Source: Pirellulaceae bacterium
GTDB taxonomy: Bacteria > Planctomycetota > Planctomycetia > Pirellulales > Pirellulaceae
Reading direction: 5' to 3'
Length of the DNA: 64,000 bases
Assembly (NCBI GenBank): GCA_026004795.1
Contig: BPJV01000003.1
Location: 670,695 to 734,694 of the forward strand
In this document: one piece after another, positions 40,637 to 51,024 of the stretch
Numbering within the stretch: position 1 is the stretch's first letter
Layout: the number at the start of each line of letters is the position of its first letter
The notes under the pieces: model-generated
Seen by the model: the letters and a program-made list of their open reading frames with translations, nothing else
Told to the model about the DNA's origin: nothing
Database searches by the model: none
Program-made: the position numbers and the translations under genes

Positions 40637-41653
40637 ATGACCAAACAACCCCTTGAAGGAATTTTCACGCCTAACATCACGCCCATCGACGCGCAGGGGC
40701 GAGTCGACGAAGAGCGTCTGTGCGAGTACGCCGACTGGTTGATCGAACGCGGCGTTCATGGACTTTACCCCAATGGTTCGACCGGTGAATTCATTCGTTT
40801 CACGGCCGAGGAACGCCGCCGTATCGTTGAGGTCTTGTGCCAGCATGTGGGATCGCGCGTTCCCATCTTGGCCGGGGCAGCGGAAGCCAATGTGCAAGAG
40901 ACAATCAATGCCTGCGAGACATACGGCAGTTTCGGTGTCCGAGCCGTAGCTATTGTCGCTCCCTATTACTACAAATTGAGCCCAGAAGCAGTTTATCAGT
41001 ACTTCAAGGAGATTGCGGATCAGGTAAGCGTCGACGTCACCCTGTACAACATCCCGCTGTTCGCCTCCCCGATCGACGTGCCCACCGTACGACGATTGGC
41101 CTTGGAGTGCCCCCGCATCGTGGGCATCAAAGACAGTTCCGGCGATATTCCGCACATGATGCGTATGATCGCAGCGGTGCGGCCCCATCGGCCGGAGTTC
41201 TCTTTCCTTACTGGCTGGGATGCTGCCCTGGCCCCCATGCTGCTCATCGGCTGCAATGGAGGCACGAATGCAACCAGCGGCGTCGTTCCCGAACTGACGC
41301 GAGCCATTTTCGAAGCGGCCCAGCGCCAGCAGTGGGAACGAGCCATGCAGCTACAGTATCGCCTGTTACCCCTGTTCGATGCGATGATCGGGCTGCCGGA
41401 GTTTCCCGAGGGTTTCCGACGCGGCGCTTTGGCTCGCGGATGGGACCTAGGAAAGAGCCGCCAGCCTTTGGCCCCAGAGCAGCTCGAAGCAGCCCAAAAG
41501 GCTCAACAGCAATTAATCCGCATGCTGGAGGAATTGAGCCAATGGTTGCCCGAGATTGCCCCCACTCGCCATACCAACGGAAGAAGTTCGGCGGCCGACG
41601 ATGCTTTCATCGAGCGCATCGTCCGCGAAGTGCTGTCGCAGCTCCAGAGCTAA
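40637..41653 (+). CDS. Dihydrodipicolinate synthase/N-acetylneuraminate lyase family protein
   Basis: Class I aldolase of 338 residues in the DapA/NAL family. The motif PNGSTGEF corresponds to the GTTGE loop, YNIP holds the catalytic Tyr and VGIKDSSGD the Schiff-base Lys near residue 167. The last ~45 residues form an extra helical tail with Gln/Glu. The GST variant in place of GTT and absence of lysine genes nearby leave open whether it is a true DapA or a sugar-acid lyase. Confidence 0.85.
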   Translation: MTKQPLEGIFTPNITPIDAQGRVDEERLCEYADWLIERGVHGLYPNGSTGEFIRFTAEERRRIVEVLCQHVGSRVPILAGAAEANVQETINACETYGSFGVRAVAIVAPYYYKLSPEAVYQYFKEIADQVSVDVTLYNIPLFASPIDVPTVRRLALECPRIVGIKDSSGDIPHMMRMIAAVRPHRPEFSFLTGWDAALAPMLLIGCNGGTNATSGVVPELTRAIFEAAQRQQWERAMQLQYRLLPLFDAMIGLPEFPEGFRRGALARGWDLGKSRQPLAPEQLEAAQKAQQQLIRMLEELSQWLPEIAPTRHTNGRSSAADDAFIERIVREVLSQLQS

Positions 41654-41767
41654 GCTACGTCGCACCGCGGCAACATCTGCCAGCCATCGCCAGCCCCTAA
41701 ACTGCACTATCTGCCGCCGAATCGGCCGCCAGCACCCTCGGTGGCTGTTTACGGAGAGACCTCCCTC

Positions 41768-43004
41768 CTACTTGACGGAGACGACCACGGCGGTGGCATT
41801 ATCGCGCCCGCACTCGGCGACCGCAGCTCGAACGATCTCCGCAGCCTGATTCTGCTCCTCTCCTCCATCGGCTGAGTTGCGGACCATCTCCTCGAGGGCT
41901 CGATCCCATAACCCCTCATTGACACCATCGGTGCATAACAGGAAGCGATCACCCGGTTGGCATTCGACCATCCCGAATTGCGGTTTCAGATACCGATGTC
42001 CGGCTCCCAGCGCCTGAGCCAACACGTTTTTCCGCGGATGGTATCTAGCCTCGCGTTCATTGATCTTCCCTTGTCGGCGCAACCAACCGACATGAGTGTG
42101 ATCGTGTGTCAACTGTTCCATCGGGCCGTTTACCGGAACGTAGTACAAACGACTATCACCTACATGCCCGTAAAATAATCGGCCACGACGGAACCATGCC
42201 AGGGTGAGCGTGGCCCCCATGTTCTGGCAATTCGGGTCGTACCGCCCCAACTCCAACATGTCGTGATGGATCTTGGCGAACAATTCACCCATGATGGCAG
42301 AGCTATAGGCGGTAAATTGCATATCCGACATGAAGAATTTCTGCGGCAGCATCGACGTGATGCGAGAAATGGCGATGCGGCTGGCGAACTCCCCCCGATC
42401 GCTCTCCGCCCATCCCATCGCTTACGGCGAAAATAAAGTCGGCCACATCCATCGACGCTTCACCGACCTTGCCCAGATATCGAATCCCGTGCTGGTCCAA
42501 CATCATGGCCAGAAAAGCGTCCTCATTGTTTGGCCGGAACTTCCCCCGATCCGTGCAGCCGCTCCAAGCAATGTGATGCACCTGAGGTTCGGGACTCAAC
42601 GTCGGCGCGAAATCGACCTCCTCGGCATCAGGATCAATGATCTCCGCGAACTCGAAATCGATGATGCAAAAACGTCCATCGCTAGGACGGTAAGTGATGT
42701 TTCGTGGGTAGGGATCATCATGCCGGACGCCGTAGGCTTCCAGTTCGCCAAACAGTTGAGCCGCCTTTTCTGCGGAAATGTGCTGGACGATCGATCCACA
42801 GTTGGTGGTCACGATCTTCAACGACTGAGGATCGTAATCCAGCAATCGCGGCACGAACGGACAATTCCGCTTCTCTAAATACTTGAGCACGCGGACTTCA
42901 TTGGCGAATCGTTTCTCCGCATCTGGGCCACGAAACGTCTTATGAACGCGCCCATCGAATCCGATTCGAACTACCGCTCGCTGAGTGTTTTTTGCTTCGT
43001 GCAT
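41768..43004 (-). pseudogene. Kinase-PP2C fusion protein, frameshifted
   Basis: One gene split by a frameshift. The first frame (43004 to 42303) carries a RIO/Bud32-like kinase fold with VRHDDPYPRNITYRPSDGRFCIIDFEFAE, i.e. the HxDxxxxN catalytic loop and a DFE metal site, then a PP2C beginning CTDRGKFRPNNEDAF and VSDGMGG. The second frame continues the PP2C with GEFASRIAIS, GATLTLAWF, GHVGDSRLYY, LCTDGVNEG and GRDNATAVVV. They join at six C at 42391-42396 (mRNA GGGGGG): deleting one G gives SDGMGGERSGEFASRIAIS, the expected PP2C sequence, and a 411-residue product. Either a sequencing error or a recent mutation. A kinase and a phosphatase in one chain suggest self-contained regulation. Confidence 0.8.
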
Positions 43005-43051
43005 CGTGCCCCTACCACCGCACTAGCTCTTTTCGCCGCACTCCCCAACAT

Positions 43052-43087
43052 GATAAAAAACAACGCCGCGTCCCCAGTACGCGGCGT
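43052..43087 (-). terminator. Rho-independent terminator of glnII
   Basis: On the minus strand 'acgccgcgt' and 'acgcggcgt' (43063-43071 and 43079-43087, complementary arms) form a 9-bp stem with a 7-base loop, followed at once by TTGTTTTTTATC. It lies about 60 bases after the glnII stop. Confidence 0.85.
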
Positions 43088-43148
43088 CGTCATCATGTTC
43101 CTATCGACGTGCTGACTCTGGGCAGCCGTCGCGTCCACTGCACACCCT

Positions 43149-44162
43149 TTAGCTTACCGACGCAATCGTCTTCAGGATACGTGCGACAATCTTATAGGGA
43201 TCGGCTTGGGAGTTCGGTCGCCGATCCTCCAAGTATCCTTTGTAGCCATTATTGATAAAGGAGTGGGGAACGCGAATCGATGCCCCACGATTGGCTACAC
43301 CCCAGTTGAATTTGTCGATCGATTGCGTCTCATGCAATCCGGTTAAGCGCAAGTGATTATCGGGACCGTACGCAGCGATGTGCTCGTCCCGGTACTTCTC
43401 AAAGGCATCCATGAGCTTCTTGAAGTATTCTTCTCCACCTTGCTCACGCATGAATTTGGTAGAGAAGTTCGTGTGCATGCCCGAGCCGTTCCAGTCTCCC
43501 CGCACCGGCTTGCAATGCCAGTTAACATCCAGCCCATACTTTTCTGCTGTGCGCATCAGCAGGTAACGGGCTACCCACAGGTCATCGCATACCTTTCTCG
43601 ATCCAGCCGCAAAGATCTGGAACTCCCACTGCCCCTTCGCCACTTCCGCGTTGACACCTTCCAGATTGATGCCGGCATCCAACGTGATGTCGATATGCTC
43701 CTCGACCACCTGTCGGGCAACATCGCCGACGTTGCGGTAGCCTACGCCGGTATAGTACTTGCCTTGGGGCTCAGGATACCCTTCTTCCGGAAATCCGAGC
43801 GGCTTTCCATTCTCCCAGAAGAAATATTCCTGCTCGAACCCGATCCATAGATCAGGATCGTCCGGCACCGTCGCCCGATAGTTCGAAGGATGGGGTGTGT
43901 GATCTGGATTCAAGACCTCGCACATCACAAGATAGCCATTCTTGCGCGCTGCGTCTGGATAGAGTGCGACTGGCTTCAACACACAATCCGAACTGTGTCC
44001 CTCGGCTTGCTGGGTGGAACTTCCATCAAAGCCCCACACCGGACAATCCTCAGGGGATTGTGGCTCTTTATCAACTACTTTCGTCTTGCTGCGAAGGTTC
44101 GGCTCGGGCAGGTAACCATCCAGCCAGATGTACTCCAATTTGTACTTGTTGTCCGATGACAT
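43149..44162 (-). CDS. glnII: Glutamine synthetase, type II (GSII)
   Basis: ATP-dependent ligase making glutamine from glutamate and ammonia. At 337 residues it is of the short eukaryote-like GSII group found in rhizobia and actinomycetes, not the 470-residue GSI. Motifs: WGFDGSSTQQAEGHSSD at the beta-grasp end, the metal-binding WIGFEQEYFFW, AKGQWEFQI, DWNGSGMHTNFSTK, and LTGLHET...RGASIRVP. AGGGGTG precedes ATG 44162. Followed by a strong terminator, so it is probably monocistronic. Confidence 0.96.
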   Translation of the reverse strand: MSSDNKYKLEYIWLDGYLPEPNLRSKTKVVDKEPQSPEDCPVWGFDGSSTQQAEGHSSDCVLKPVALYPDAARKNGYLVMCEVLNPDHTPHPSNYRATVPDDPDLWIGFEQEYFFWENGKPLGFPEEGYPEPQGKYYTGVGYRNVGDVARQVVEEHIDITLDAGINLEGVNAEVAKGQWEFQIFAAGSRKVCDDLWVARYLLMRTAEKYGLDVNWHCKPVRGDWNGSGMHTNFSTKFMREQGGEEYFKKLMDAFEKYRDEHIAAYGPDNHLRLTGLHETQSIDKFNWGVANRGASIRVPHSFINNGYKGYLEDRRPNSQADPYKIVARILKTIASVS

Positions 44163-44620
44163 AGCACCCCTTTTACGGCAAAAAACTACACGAACTTACG
44201 TCTTGACATGCGCTCCGCTCGACAGCCAGCAAAAGGACCCAACCTCAGCTTCGCTGCCACGGGCGAGTGCCTCACACGCCCACGAGAAGGCCCCTACCCT
44301 AAACCTCCTATGGCCGATTAAGTGCCAATCGGCATCTTCATGCACTCTAGCGCAGTCCGCCTATAGGGTAGCCAAATTAACACGCAACCGGGGTTTCCAC
44401 AAGCGACTCTTCGCTTTTTTCTGAGGAAGATTATCTGCCCGAAAGGAGCTGCCAAAGAACACCGCGGTCGGCCACCGACGCCAAAGAAAACAATCAGCAC
44501 CACACGCCTGCACCAAGGGCGCTCAACTCCCCATAAAAGCCAGCAGGGTGTTTCTTGGCAAGCACAGTGACTTGCCGCTGACAGGCCTCCTGCACGCAGC
44601 CATGAAGGGTCGAACCATTT
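44163..44620. other. Gene-free stretch between nqrM and glnII
   Basis: Holds the promoter of glnII and the end of the nqr transcript. No other gene, hairpin with T-tract, or RNA was recognised. Confidence 0.4.
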
Positions 44621-44899
44621 CTACCGGTTGGAACACACTTCGGCATCCTCCGAGCATTCGGTCGGGCCATCGGGTCGACATTCCCGCGACGCCTCCATTC
44701 GCCGCTGAAGCTCTTGGCACGCCTCATCCGGATTCGTGCACAATGCGCATTTGGTGTTTCCATCTTCATCTGGGCGATTGGCCAATCCCCCGCAGCTTCC
44801 ACGAATCGACCGCCGCCCACAGAGAACGCCCACGGCCATCCCTGCAACGACCAGAACGAAGGCCAGCGCCGCCAAACCGAAAACGATCAATAAATCCAT
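44621..44899 (-). CDS. nqrM: Na+-NQR maturation protein NqrM
   Basis: Small membrane protein (92 residues) required for building the Na+-NQR, probably by delivering iron to the NqrD/NqrE site. It has one N-terminal helix (MDLLIVFGLAALAFVLVVAGMAVGVLCG) and then the signature SIRGSCGGL, followed by Cys pairs (CALC, C...C). The four Cys near GSCGG are those expected of the family. The C-terminal tail after residue 60 is longer than usual and polar. It closes the nqrA-F-apbE-nqrM order. ATG 44899 is chosen since the family starts with this helix; a longer frame exists to 44998. Confidence 0.9.
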   Translation of the reverse strand: MDLLIVFGLAALAFVLVVAGMAVGVLCGRRSIRGSCGGLANRPDEDGNTKCALCTNPDEACQELQRRMEASRECRPDGPTECSEDAEVCSNR

Positions 44900-45019
44900 A
44901 GTGTCAAGCACCTCGCAATCAATCGACCTCAATAAACGTGGATGGCAACGGACGCAGCTCAGCCCCCCCCACACGCGATCGCCCTGATGGCGGCTCACCG
45001 TTCTAAACCACCTGCTCCC

Positions 45020-46198
45020 TTACCTTTCACTCTCGACACCCCTTTCCCTCTCGACGTCAGCCGCATCGACTCGATCGGAGAAGCGTCGTGCGAACGCCCC
45101 GGAGCGAACCGTCTTCAGTTTGTTGTCGTTTCGCAACACTAGCAGTACCGCCCAGCCCTTCGCTTGGGCCAACTGCTGAGCCCGCTCTGCTCCGAGCGCC
45201 ATCATTGCCGTGGCCACCGCATCGGCCCAAGCGCACTGATCCGCCACGACGCTGGCCGATGCCACTGGGTCACGAACAGGATACCCAGTTGTCGGATCGA
45301 TGGTATGCTGAAACCGCTTCCCCTCGTGTTCGAAGAAATTCCGATAGTCCCCACTGGTAGCCACCGCCCCCTCGTTTAATTCTAATACTTCGAGCACGCT
45401 TCGTTGATCCTCGTCCGGACGCTCAATACCAATACGCCAGGGGCCTCCGTCGGTGCGTTGTCCCTTGCACCGCACCTCACCTCCAATTTCCACAAAATAC
45501 GCGGGCACCCGATAGCCGTCGAGGATTTCGGCTACGCGATCGACCGCGTACCCTTTCGCGATGCCGGAAAGATCGATCTCCACCTCCGGATGCCGTTTCC
45601 GCAGCGCCGGTGGCTCATGGCGAAATTGAATCAATTCCCAGCCGACGCGGTGAAGCGTCTCCGCAATCTCGTCTTTCGTCGGGGGGGAGTCCACGGGCCC
45701 TGAGGCTCCGAATCCCCACAGATCAACCAGCGGTTTCACTGTGATATCAAATCGTCCATCCGTTTGGCGAGAGATCTCCTCGGACAACGCGACCAATGCT
45801 ACCAACTCGGCGGGCAGCTCGATCCAGTCCGTGCTCCGGGACTGATTAAAACGAGAGATATCGGAATCCGACAAATACGTGGACATCTGCCGGTTGATGC
45901 GATCCAGCTCGCCGTCAATCGCCTTGGCCAGCGTCGGCAAGCCAGGCATCTCCGGAAAGGAAGGGATCTTCACAGCATAGCTCGTGCCCATCGTCAGCCC
46001 ACGGATCAATTGGGTCTGCGGCAATTCCGCCGGGGGCGACCTGCGGGTACAGCCCGTAGCGATCACCAGGAATATAAGCACGGGGACATAGCGCCAACGA
46101 GCGCCCAGCCGCGGGCGACTCCTGACCGTTGGTGTTGGCAAAGAGGCCGAGCAGGCGAGGTGCACCTTGACGCGCGGTTGCGGCGACGAGCACATCAT
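45020..46198 (-). CDS. apbE: FAD:protein FMN transferase ApbE (lipoprotein)
   Basis: Attaches FMN covalently to the Thr of NqrB and NqrC. The 392-residue product has a basic N-terminus, a hydrophobic segment ending at VIATGC (lipobox), and the ApbE motifs LTMGTSYAVKI, IDLSGIAKGYAVDRV, YFVEIGGEVRCKG, HTIDPTTGYPV and DQCAWADAVATAMMALG (metal site). GAAGAGG before ATG 46198 decides the start; the frame extends to 46276. Position between nqrF and nqrM matches the need to flavinylate the pump. Confidence 0.95.
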   Translation of the reverse strand: MMCSSPQPRVKVHLACSASLPTPTVRSRPRLGARWRYVPVLIFLVIATGCTRRSPPAELPQTQLIRGLTMGTSYAVKIPSFPEMPGLPTLAKAIDGELDRINRQMSTYLSDSDISRFNQSRSTDWIELPAELVALVALSEEISRQTDGRFDITVKPLVDLWGFGASGPVDSPPTKDEIAETLHRVGWELIQFRHEPPALRKRHPEVEIDLSGIAKGYAVDRVAEILDGYRVPAYFVEIGGEVRCKGQRTDGGPWRIGIERPDEDQRSVLEVLELNEGAVATSGDYRNFFEHEGKRFQHTIDPTTGYPVRDPVASASVVADQCAWADAVATAMMALGAERAQQLAQAKGWAVLLVLRNDNKLKTVRSGAFARRFSDRVDAADVERERGVESER

Positions 46199-46308
46199 CA
46201 GCCTCTTCTCATCAATGGAAACCAGCGGAAAACCAGTAGAACGGACGCAGCCACAACACCGACTGCCACCAAACAAAACGCCCCGGGGCTTCCGCAGGCA
46301 TCGGGCCG

Positions 46309-47535
46309 TTAGCCTCCGAAATCGTCGTAGGCGATGTTTTCCGGTTCGACTCCCAAGTCATCAAGCATCTTGAATACCGCAGCATTCATCATCGGAGGGC
46401 CGCACAGATAGTACTCGATATCCTCCGGTGCAGGATGGTCCTTCAGATAATTCTCGTAGACGACTTGGTGAATAAATCCAACGTAGCCGTCCCAGTTGTC
46501 CTCAGGTTTGGGCTCAGATAGAGCAATATTGAATTTGAAATTGGGGAATTCTTTCTCGATAGCCCGGAAATGATCCACATAAAACAACTCCCGGAGACTT
46601 CGTCCGCCGTACCAATAAGTGACCTTCCGATTCGTCTTGCGATTGCGGAAAAGTTCGAAGATGTGGCTACGCAGCGGAGCCATACCCGCACCGCCGCCGA
46701 TGTATACCATTTCGTTGTCCGTATCCTTGATGAAAAACTCTCCGTAGGGCCCCGAGATGGTTACTTCGTCTCCCGGTTTGAGGCTAAAAATCCAGGAACT
46801 CATCTTTCCCGGTGGCGTTCCTTCCGGGGCTCGGGGGGGAGGAGTCGCCACACGGACGTTCAACATGATAATTCCCTTCTCGCCGGGGTAATTGGCCATC
46901 GAATAGGCTCGCACCACCGGCTCATCCACCTTGGATACGTATCGCCACAGATTGTACTTGTCCCATTCGTCGCGAAACTGCGGTTCGATGTCGAAATCCT
47001 TGTAGTAGACCACTCCTGGCGGGCGCTCGATCTGGATGTATCCACCGGGTTTAAAATCGACCTCTTCCCCAGGGGGCAACTCGAGCACCAATTCCTTGAT
47101 AAAGGTAGCGACATTCCGGTTCGACTTGACCTTGCATTTCCATTTCTTCGTTTCGAAGGCCTCCGGTGGCACCTCGACCTTCATGTCCTGCTTGACCGTC
47201 ACTTGACAACTCAAGCGATATCCTTCCCGGGCCTCTTTCTTCGAGATGTGTGCTCGTTCGGTATCGAGGATTTCGCCCCCGCCCTCGAGGACCTTGACCA
47301 CGCATTGGGCGCACGTGCCACCACCGCCACAAGCACTCGAGACGAAAATCCCTTCGTTGGCCAATACGTTGAGCAGCTTCCCACCGGCAGGGACCTCAAT
47401 GGTTTTACTGTCGTTAATTAGGATTTTCACTTTACCAGATGGAACGAATGCCCATTTGGCGATCAAGATAATCACCACCAGCGCCAACACGACCAGGGTG
47501 AATACCGCGACCCCTAAAACTACGATTTGCGCCAT
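46309..47535 (-). CDS. nqrF: Na+-NQR subunit F (NADH dehydrogenase, FAD and 2Fe-2S)
   Basis: The NADH-oxidising subunit. 408 residues: one N-terminal helix ([30 protein letters not shown]), a 2Fe-2S ferredoxin domain with [10 protein letters not shown] and a fourth Cys in SCQV, then the FAD/NAD domain with [23 protein letters not shown] and the terminal [13 protein letters not shown] 47535 is chosen because it gives the typical length and N-terminus; the frame extends to 47583. Part of the nqrA-F operon. Confidence 0.96.
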   Translation of the reverse strand: MAQIVVLGVAVFTLVVLALVVIILIAKWAFVPSGKVKILINDSKTIEVPAGGKLLNVLANEGIFVSSACGGGGTCAQCVVKVLEGGGEILDTERAHISKKEAREGYRLSCQVTVKQDMKVEVPPEAFETKKWKCKVKSNRNVATFIKELVLELPPGEEVDFKPGGYIQIERPPGVVYYKDFDIEPQFRDEWDKYNLWRYVSKVDEPVVRAYSMANYPGEKGIIMLNVRVATPPPRAPEGTPPGKMSSWIFSLKPGDEVTISGPYGEFFIKDTDNEMVYIGGGAGMAPLRSHIFELFRNRKTNRKVTYWYGGRSLRELFYVDHFRAIEKEFPNFKFNIALSEPKPEDNWDGYVGFIHQVVYENYLKDHPAPEDIEYYLCGPPMMNAAVFKMLDDLGVEPENIAYDDFGG

Positions 47536-47642
47536 AAGAAAAATCTCGTCGTGAAAAAACCGTTTAATAGCCTCTCTCGTCAAACAGCGCTAGGCTGCCT
47601 GCCTCTCCAACAGCTCCCCCAAGGACATGCCTTCCGTGTTCT

Positions 47643-48266
47643 TTACAGCTGGATACCCGAGAACGCCATGAAGGCCAAGGCGATCAAGCCTACGGTAATA
47701 AAGGTGATCCCCAAGCCTCGCAACCCGGGGGGCACATCGGCATAACGCAATTTCTCGCGCACAGCGGCCAACGCCACCACAGCCAACCCCCAGCCGAATC
47801 CCGAACCCAAGCCGAAGACTAATGACTGCGGCAAGTTATAATCCCGCTGTTGCATGAACAGCGAACCGCCAAGAATGGCACAATTGACCGTAATCAAGGG
47901 AAGAAAAATCCCCAACGCGTGATAGAGCGCGGGAACATAACGATCCAGAACCATTTCCAGAATCTGCACGCTAGCCGCAATGACACCGATGAAGGTGATC
48001 AGCGACAGGAAAGAGAGATCGACATTGGCAAAACGGCTATCTCCCAACGTCTTCGCCAATGCACCTTCCCGCAAGATGTACTGGTACAAAAGGTTGTTCA
48101 CCGGCACCGTGATCGATTGCACGACCGTTACCGCTGCGCCTAGCCCCAAGGCGGTCTTCACCGTCTTGGACACCGCCAAAAACGTACACATCCCCAAAAA
48201 GAATGCCAACGCCAGGTTTTCGACAAATACGGCTTTGAGGAACAGGCTTACATACTCTTCTACCAT
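47643..48266 (-). CDS. nqrE: Na+-NQR subunit E
   Basis: Integral membrane subunit that with NqrD makes the membrane Fe site and forms part of the ion path. 207 residues with six helices; [34 protein letters not shown] is the typical start, with the conserved Cys in this helix. The AGGAGG seven bases before ATG 48266 decides the start over the GTG at 48272 that overlaps the nqrD stop. Confidence 0.95.
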   Translation of the reverse strand: MVEEYVSLFLKAVFVENLALAFFLGMCTFLAVSKTVKTALGLGAAVTVVQSITVPVNNLLYQYILREGALAKTLGDSRFANVDLSFLSLITFIGVIAASVQILEMVLDRYVPALYHALGIFLPLITVNCAILGGSLFMQQRDYNLPQSLVFGLGSGFGWGLAVVALAAVREKLRYADVPPGLRGLGITFITVGLIALAFMAFSGIQL

Positions 48267-48268
48267 CG

Positions 48269-48898
48269 TCACGCCTCCTCAATCTGTTCGGGCTTGAACG
48301 TTCGAATCACCCAGATGATGATCCCAATCAGGAAAAATGCGCTGGGTGACAGCAGCATGAGGCCGTTGGGGTTGTACCAACCGTCGGGATTGGTGATCGG
48401 GTTGAGAACGGTGTAACCGAACAACTTGCCTGACCCGAACAATTCACGAAAGAACCCAACCGTCAGTAGGATAAAACTGTATCCAAGGCCATTGCCGATA
48501 CCATCCAAAAAGCTCAACCAGGGGCCATTCTTCATGGCAAACCCCTCGGCGCGCCCCATCACAATGCAATTGGTGATAATCAGCCCGACGAACACGCTGA
48601 GCCGTTTACTGATGTCGAACAGGTAGGCTTTCAGTATCTGGTCGACCAGAATCACCAACGATGCGATGATGACCATCTGCACGATGATGCGAATGCTGTT
48701 GGGAATTCGATGCCGAATCATACTTACCGCCGCGCTGGAACAAGCCGTCACCGCAATCACTGCGACGCTCATCACCAGTGAGGTGGTCAGCTGAGTGGTA
48801 ACCGCCAACGCCGAGCATATCCCCAACACCTGCAGGGCGATGGGGTTGTTGTCGAAGATCGGCTTCAGGAGAACTTCTTTAGCTTTGGGAGCTGCCAT
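48269..48898 (-). CDS. nqrD: Na+-NQR subunit D
   Basis: Integral membrane partner of NqrE. 209 residues with six helices; [27 protein letters not shown] and the later [16 protein letters not shown] motif are family hallmarks, with the Cys of the first helix placed as expected for the shared Fe centre. It overlaps the end of nqrC by 20 bases, indicating translational coupling. Confidence 0.95.
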   Translation of the reverse strand: MAAPKAKEVLLKPIFDNNPIALQVLGICSALAVTTQLTTSLVMSVAVIAVTACSSAAVSMIRHRIPNSIRIIVQMVIIASLVILVDQILKAYLFDISKRLSVFVGLIITNCIVMGRAEGFAMKNGPWLSFLDGIGNGLGYSFILLTVGFFRELFGSGKLFGYTVLNPITNPDGWYNPNGLMLLSPSAFFLIGIIIWVIRTFKPEQIEEA

Positions 48899-49700
48899 CG
48901 GTGGCTCCTTGCTGATTGGCTAAGTTGTTGATGAACGGTCCGAATCCGTCACTACTGAACCAGTACTTGAGCATGGTGCTGACCCCGCGGCTGGTGATCG
49001 TCGCCCCGGAGAGGCCATCGACCTGATAGGGCTGCAACTGGGGAGGCGGACTCCCTTTCGCCACTCCGATGCGCAAGAACTCATCCGTACGCGGCTGCCC
49101 TTCTTCCCAGATCTGCTTACCGACCCACTTAGCACGCCACACCGGGTTTTCCACCTCGCCGCCCAGCCCCGGCGTCTCCCCATGCTCGTAGAACGTTATT
49201 CCCCGTATGGTACGCAAATCCTTATCCACAGAGATGTACCCATAGAGCACCGACCACAACCCCATGCCGTAGATGGGCAAGACAATCTGTTCGAGTTCAC
49301 CCTGCTCGTCTTTCACCAAATACACCCACGTCTTCGGCTCGCGGAACCGAAGCCCAATATCAAACTCGCTATCGATCGGCACACGTTGCTGGGGATCCTT
49401 GGCGGCCTTCAGAGGGTCATAGTCCTCATCGGCATCCTCGACGAACTGCCCGGTTTGCAGGTCTACCAGTTTGCGTTCAATCCGCTGCTGGAACAGCTGC
49501 AATACCTCTTTACTACTCAAGGCCCGTGGATCTTCAGCCAAGCCGGCAGCAGCGATGATATTGCGCTGTTGATCGAGCACCTTATTGCGTTCCTGCCGCG
49601 GCTTGAGCGCCACGGCCGCCGTACTGACCAACAATGAGCAGACGATGCACAACACGATGGAAACCAAAAACGTGTTGGCCATGGAGTCCTTAGGCAGCAT
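48879..49700 (-). CDS. nqrC: Na+-NQR subunit C (covalent FMN)
   Basis: Periplasmic electron carrier with one N-terminal helix ([25 protein letters not shown]). 273 residues. The FMN-threonine motif is [12 protein letters not shown] near residue 235. [18 protein letters not shown] and [14 protein letters not shown] motifs confirm NqrC. The start codon region overlaps the nqrB stop by 11 bases. Confidence 0.95.
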   Translation of the reverse strand: MLPKDSMANTFLVSIVLCIVCSLLVSTAAVALKPRQERNKVLDQQRNIIAAAGLAEDPRALSSKEVLQLFQQRIERKLVDLQTGQFVEDADEDYDPLKAAKDPQQRVPIDSEFDIGLRFREPKTWVYLVKDEQGELEQIVLPIYGMGLWSVLYGYISVDKDLRTIRGITFYEHGETPGLGGEVENPVWRAKWVGKQIWEEGQPRTDEFLRIGVAKGSPPPQLQPYQVDGLSGATITSRGVSTMLKYWFSSDGFGPFINNLANQQGATDGSSQS

Positions 49701-51016
49701 ATCGAGCAGCCCTCCGTTTCACATTGGCTTGAACTACAAAGTAATCGATCAAAGGAGCGAACACGTTCCCGAACAAAATGGCCAACATGATCCCTTCGGG
49801 AAACGCCGGGTTGATCACGCGGATCAAAATCGTCATCACGCCGATCAACACGCCGTAGAACCACTTGCCCATCTCGGTCATCGACGCGCTGACTGGATCG
49901 GTGGCCATGAACACCGTCCCAAAAGCGAAACCGCCCAGAACGAAATGCCACCAGGGAGGCACACCGAACATGGGGTTCGTCGGACTGCCGACAATGTACA
50001 GAAGCGAGGAGAGCCCTAAAGCACCAAGGCATACTCCGGCCATGATCCGCCACGACCCGATTCCCGTCGCAATCAAAACCAGGGCACCGATCAAGCAGGC
50101 GATAACGCTCGTCTCCCCCATGGATCCGGGAACCGTTCCCACGAAGGCGTCCCACCAAGTGATCGCCATTTCGCTACCGCCGGCGGTGGTGGCCGACGTC
50201 GAAATATGCCCTAGGGCATCGACCACCCTCGCATAGACCGCTCCATCACCGACCAATTCCTCCGGCTTGACCGCTGCCAAACGGCCCAGCGCCGTCGCCC
50301 CCGAAAAACCATCCACGCCATTTTCCGTGGCGACCTTGGCAGCCGTCCACACCTTATCGCCGCTGATCTGCCCCGCGTAGGCAAAATACAGGAACGCTCG
50401 CCCAGTGAGCGCCGGATTCATAAAGTTGCGACCGGTACCTCCGAAAATCTCTTTCCCTATAACGACGCCGAACATGATTCCGAGAGCGACCTGCCACAAC
50501 GGAATGTCCGGCGGAAGGGTCAAAGGAAACAACAAGCCGGAGACTAAAAAACCCTTCGTTGACCTCGTGCCCCCGCACGATGCTGAAGACCACCTCGCAG
50601 ATGCCGCCAGCGGTCATGCACACGAGGTAGACGGGCAGAAAATAAATCGCCCCGTACAACAAGTTGTCCAGAAAGCTATCGGGATCATGCCCACGCCCCA
50701 GCGCCACCTGCACGCTATGGTGCCAATCAAACGCCGGCTGTAGACCAGCCTCTTCCATCGCCTCAATGGCCAAATGCGCCTGGTAGCCTGTATTCCACAT
50801 GGCCATGAACACGCACGGCACCAGCGCGATGACGACCATGATCATCATTCGCTTCAGGTCCAACGCATCACGAATGTGCGTTAGCCCCCGAGTCACCTGC
50901 CCCGGCGTGTACAAGAACGTATCCAACGCCTCGTACAATGGGTAAAGCTTCTCGAACTTCCCCCCTTTGTCAAAAAGAGGGTGCAGCTTGTCTAGCGAGT
51001 TACGCAGAAACTTCAT
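49690..51016 (-). pseudogene. nqrB: Na+-NQR subunit B (frameshifted)
   Basis: The flavin-bearing membrane subunit of the pump. The first frame (from 51016) codes NqrB up to GHEVNEGFF near 50,550 and then goes out of frame; the second continues at [37 protein letters not shown] to the end at 49690. The join is a run of six A at 50,545-50,550 (mRNA TTTTTT); one T too many gives the break, and its removal restores ...[13 protein letters not shown]... and a 441-residue product. The FMN-Thr motif DGFSGATAL is in the second part. As the other five nqr genes, apbE and nqrM are intact, a sequencing error is the likeliest explanation. Confidence 0.85.
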
Positions 51017-51024
51017 GTCAGTGA

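Noticed and set aside
46570..47421. Antisense frame in nqrF (and 51,643-52,506 in nqrA, 11,179-12,075 in fliG)
   Set aside because: Mirror frames of well-identified genes; they arise from codon bias on the coding strand.
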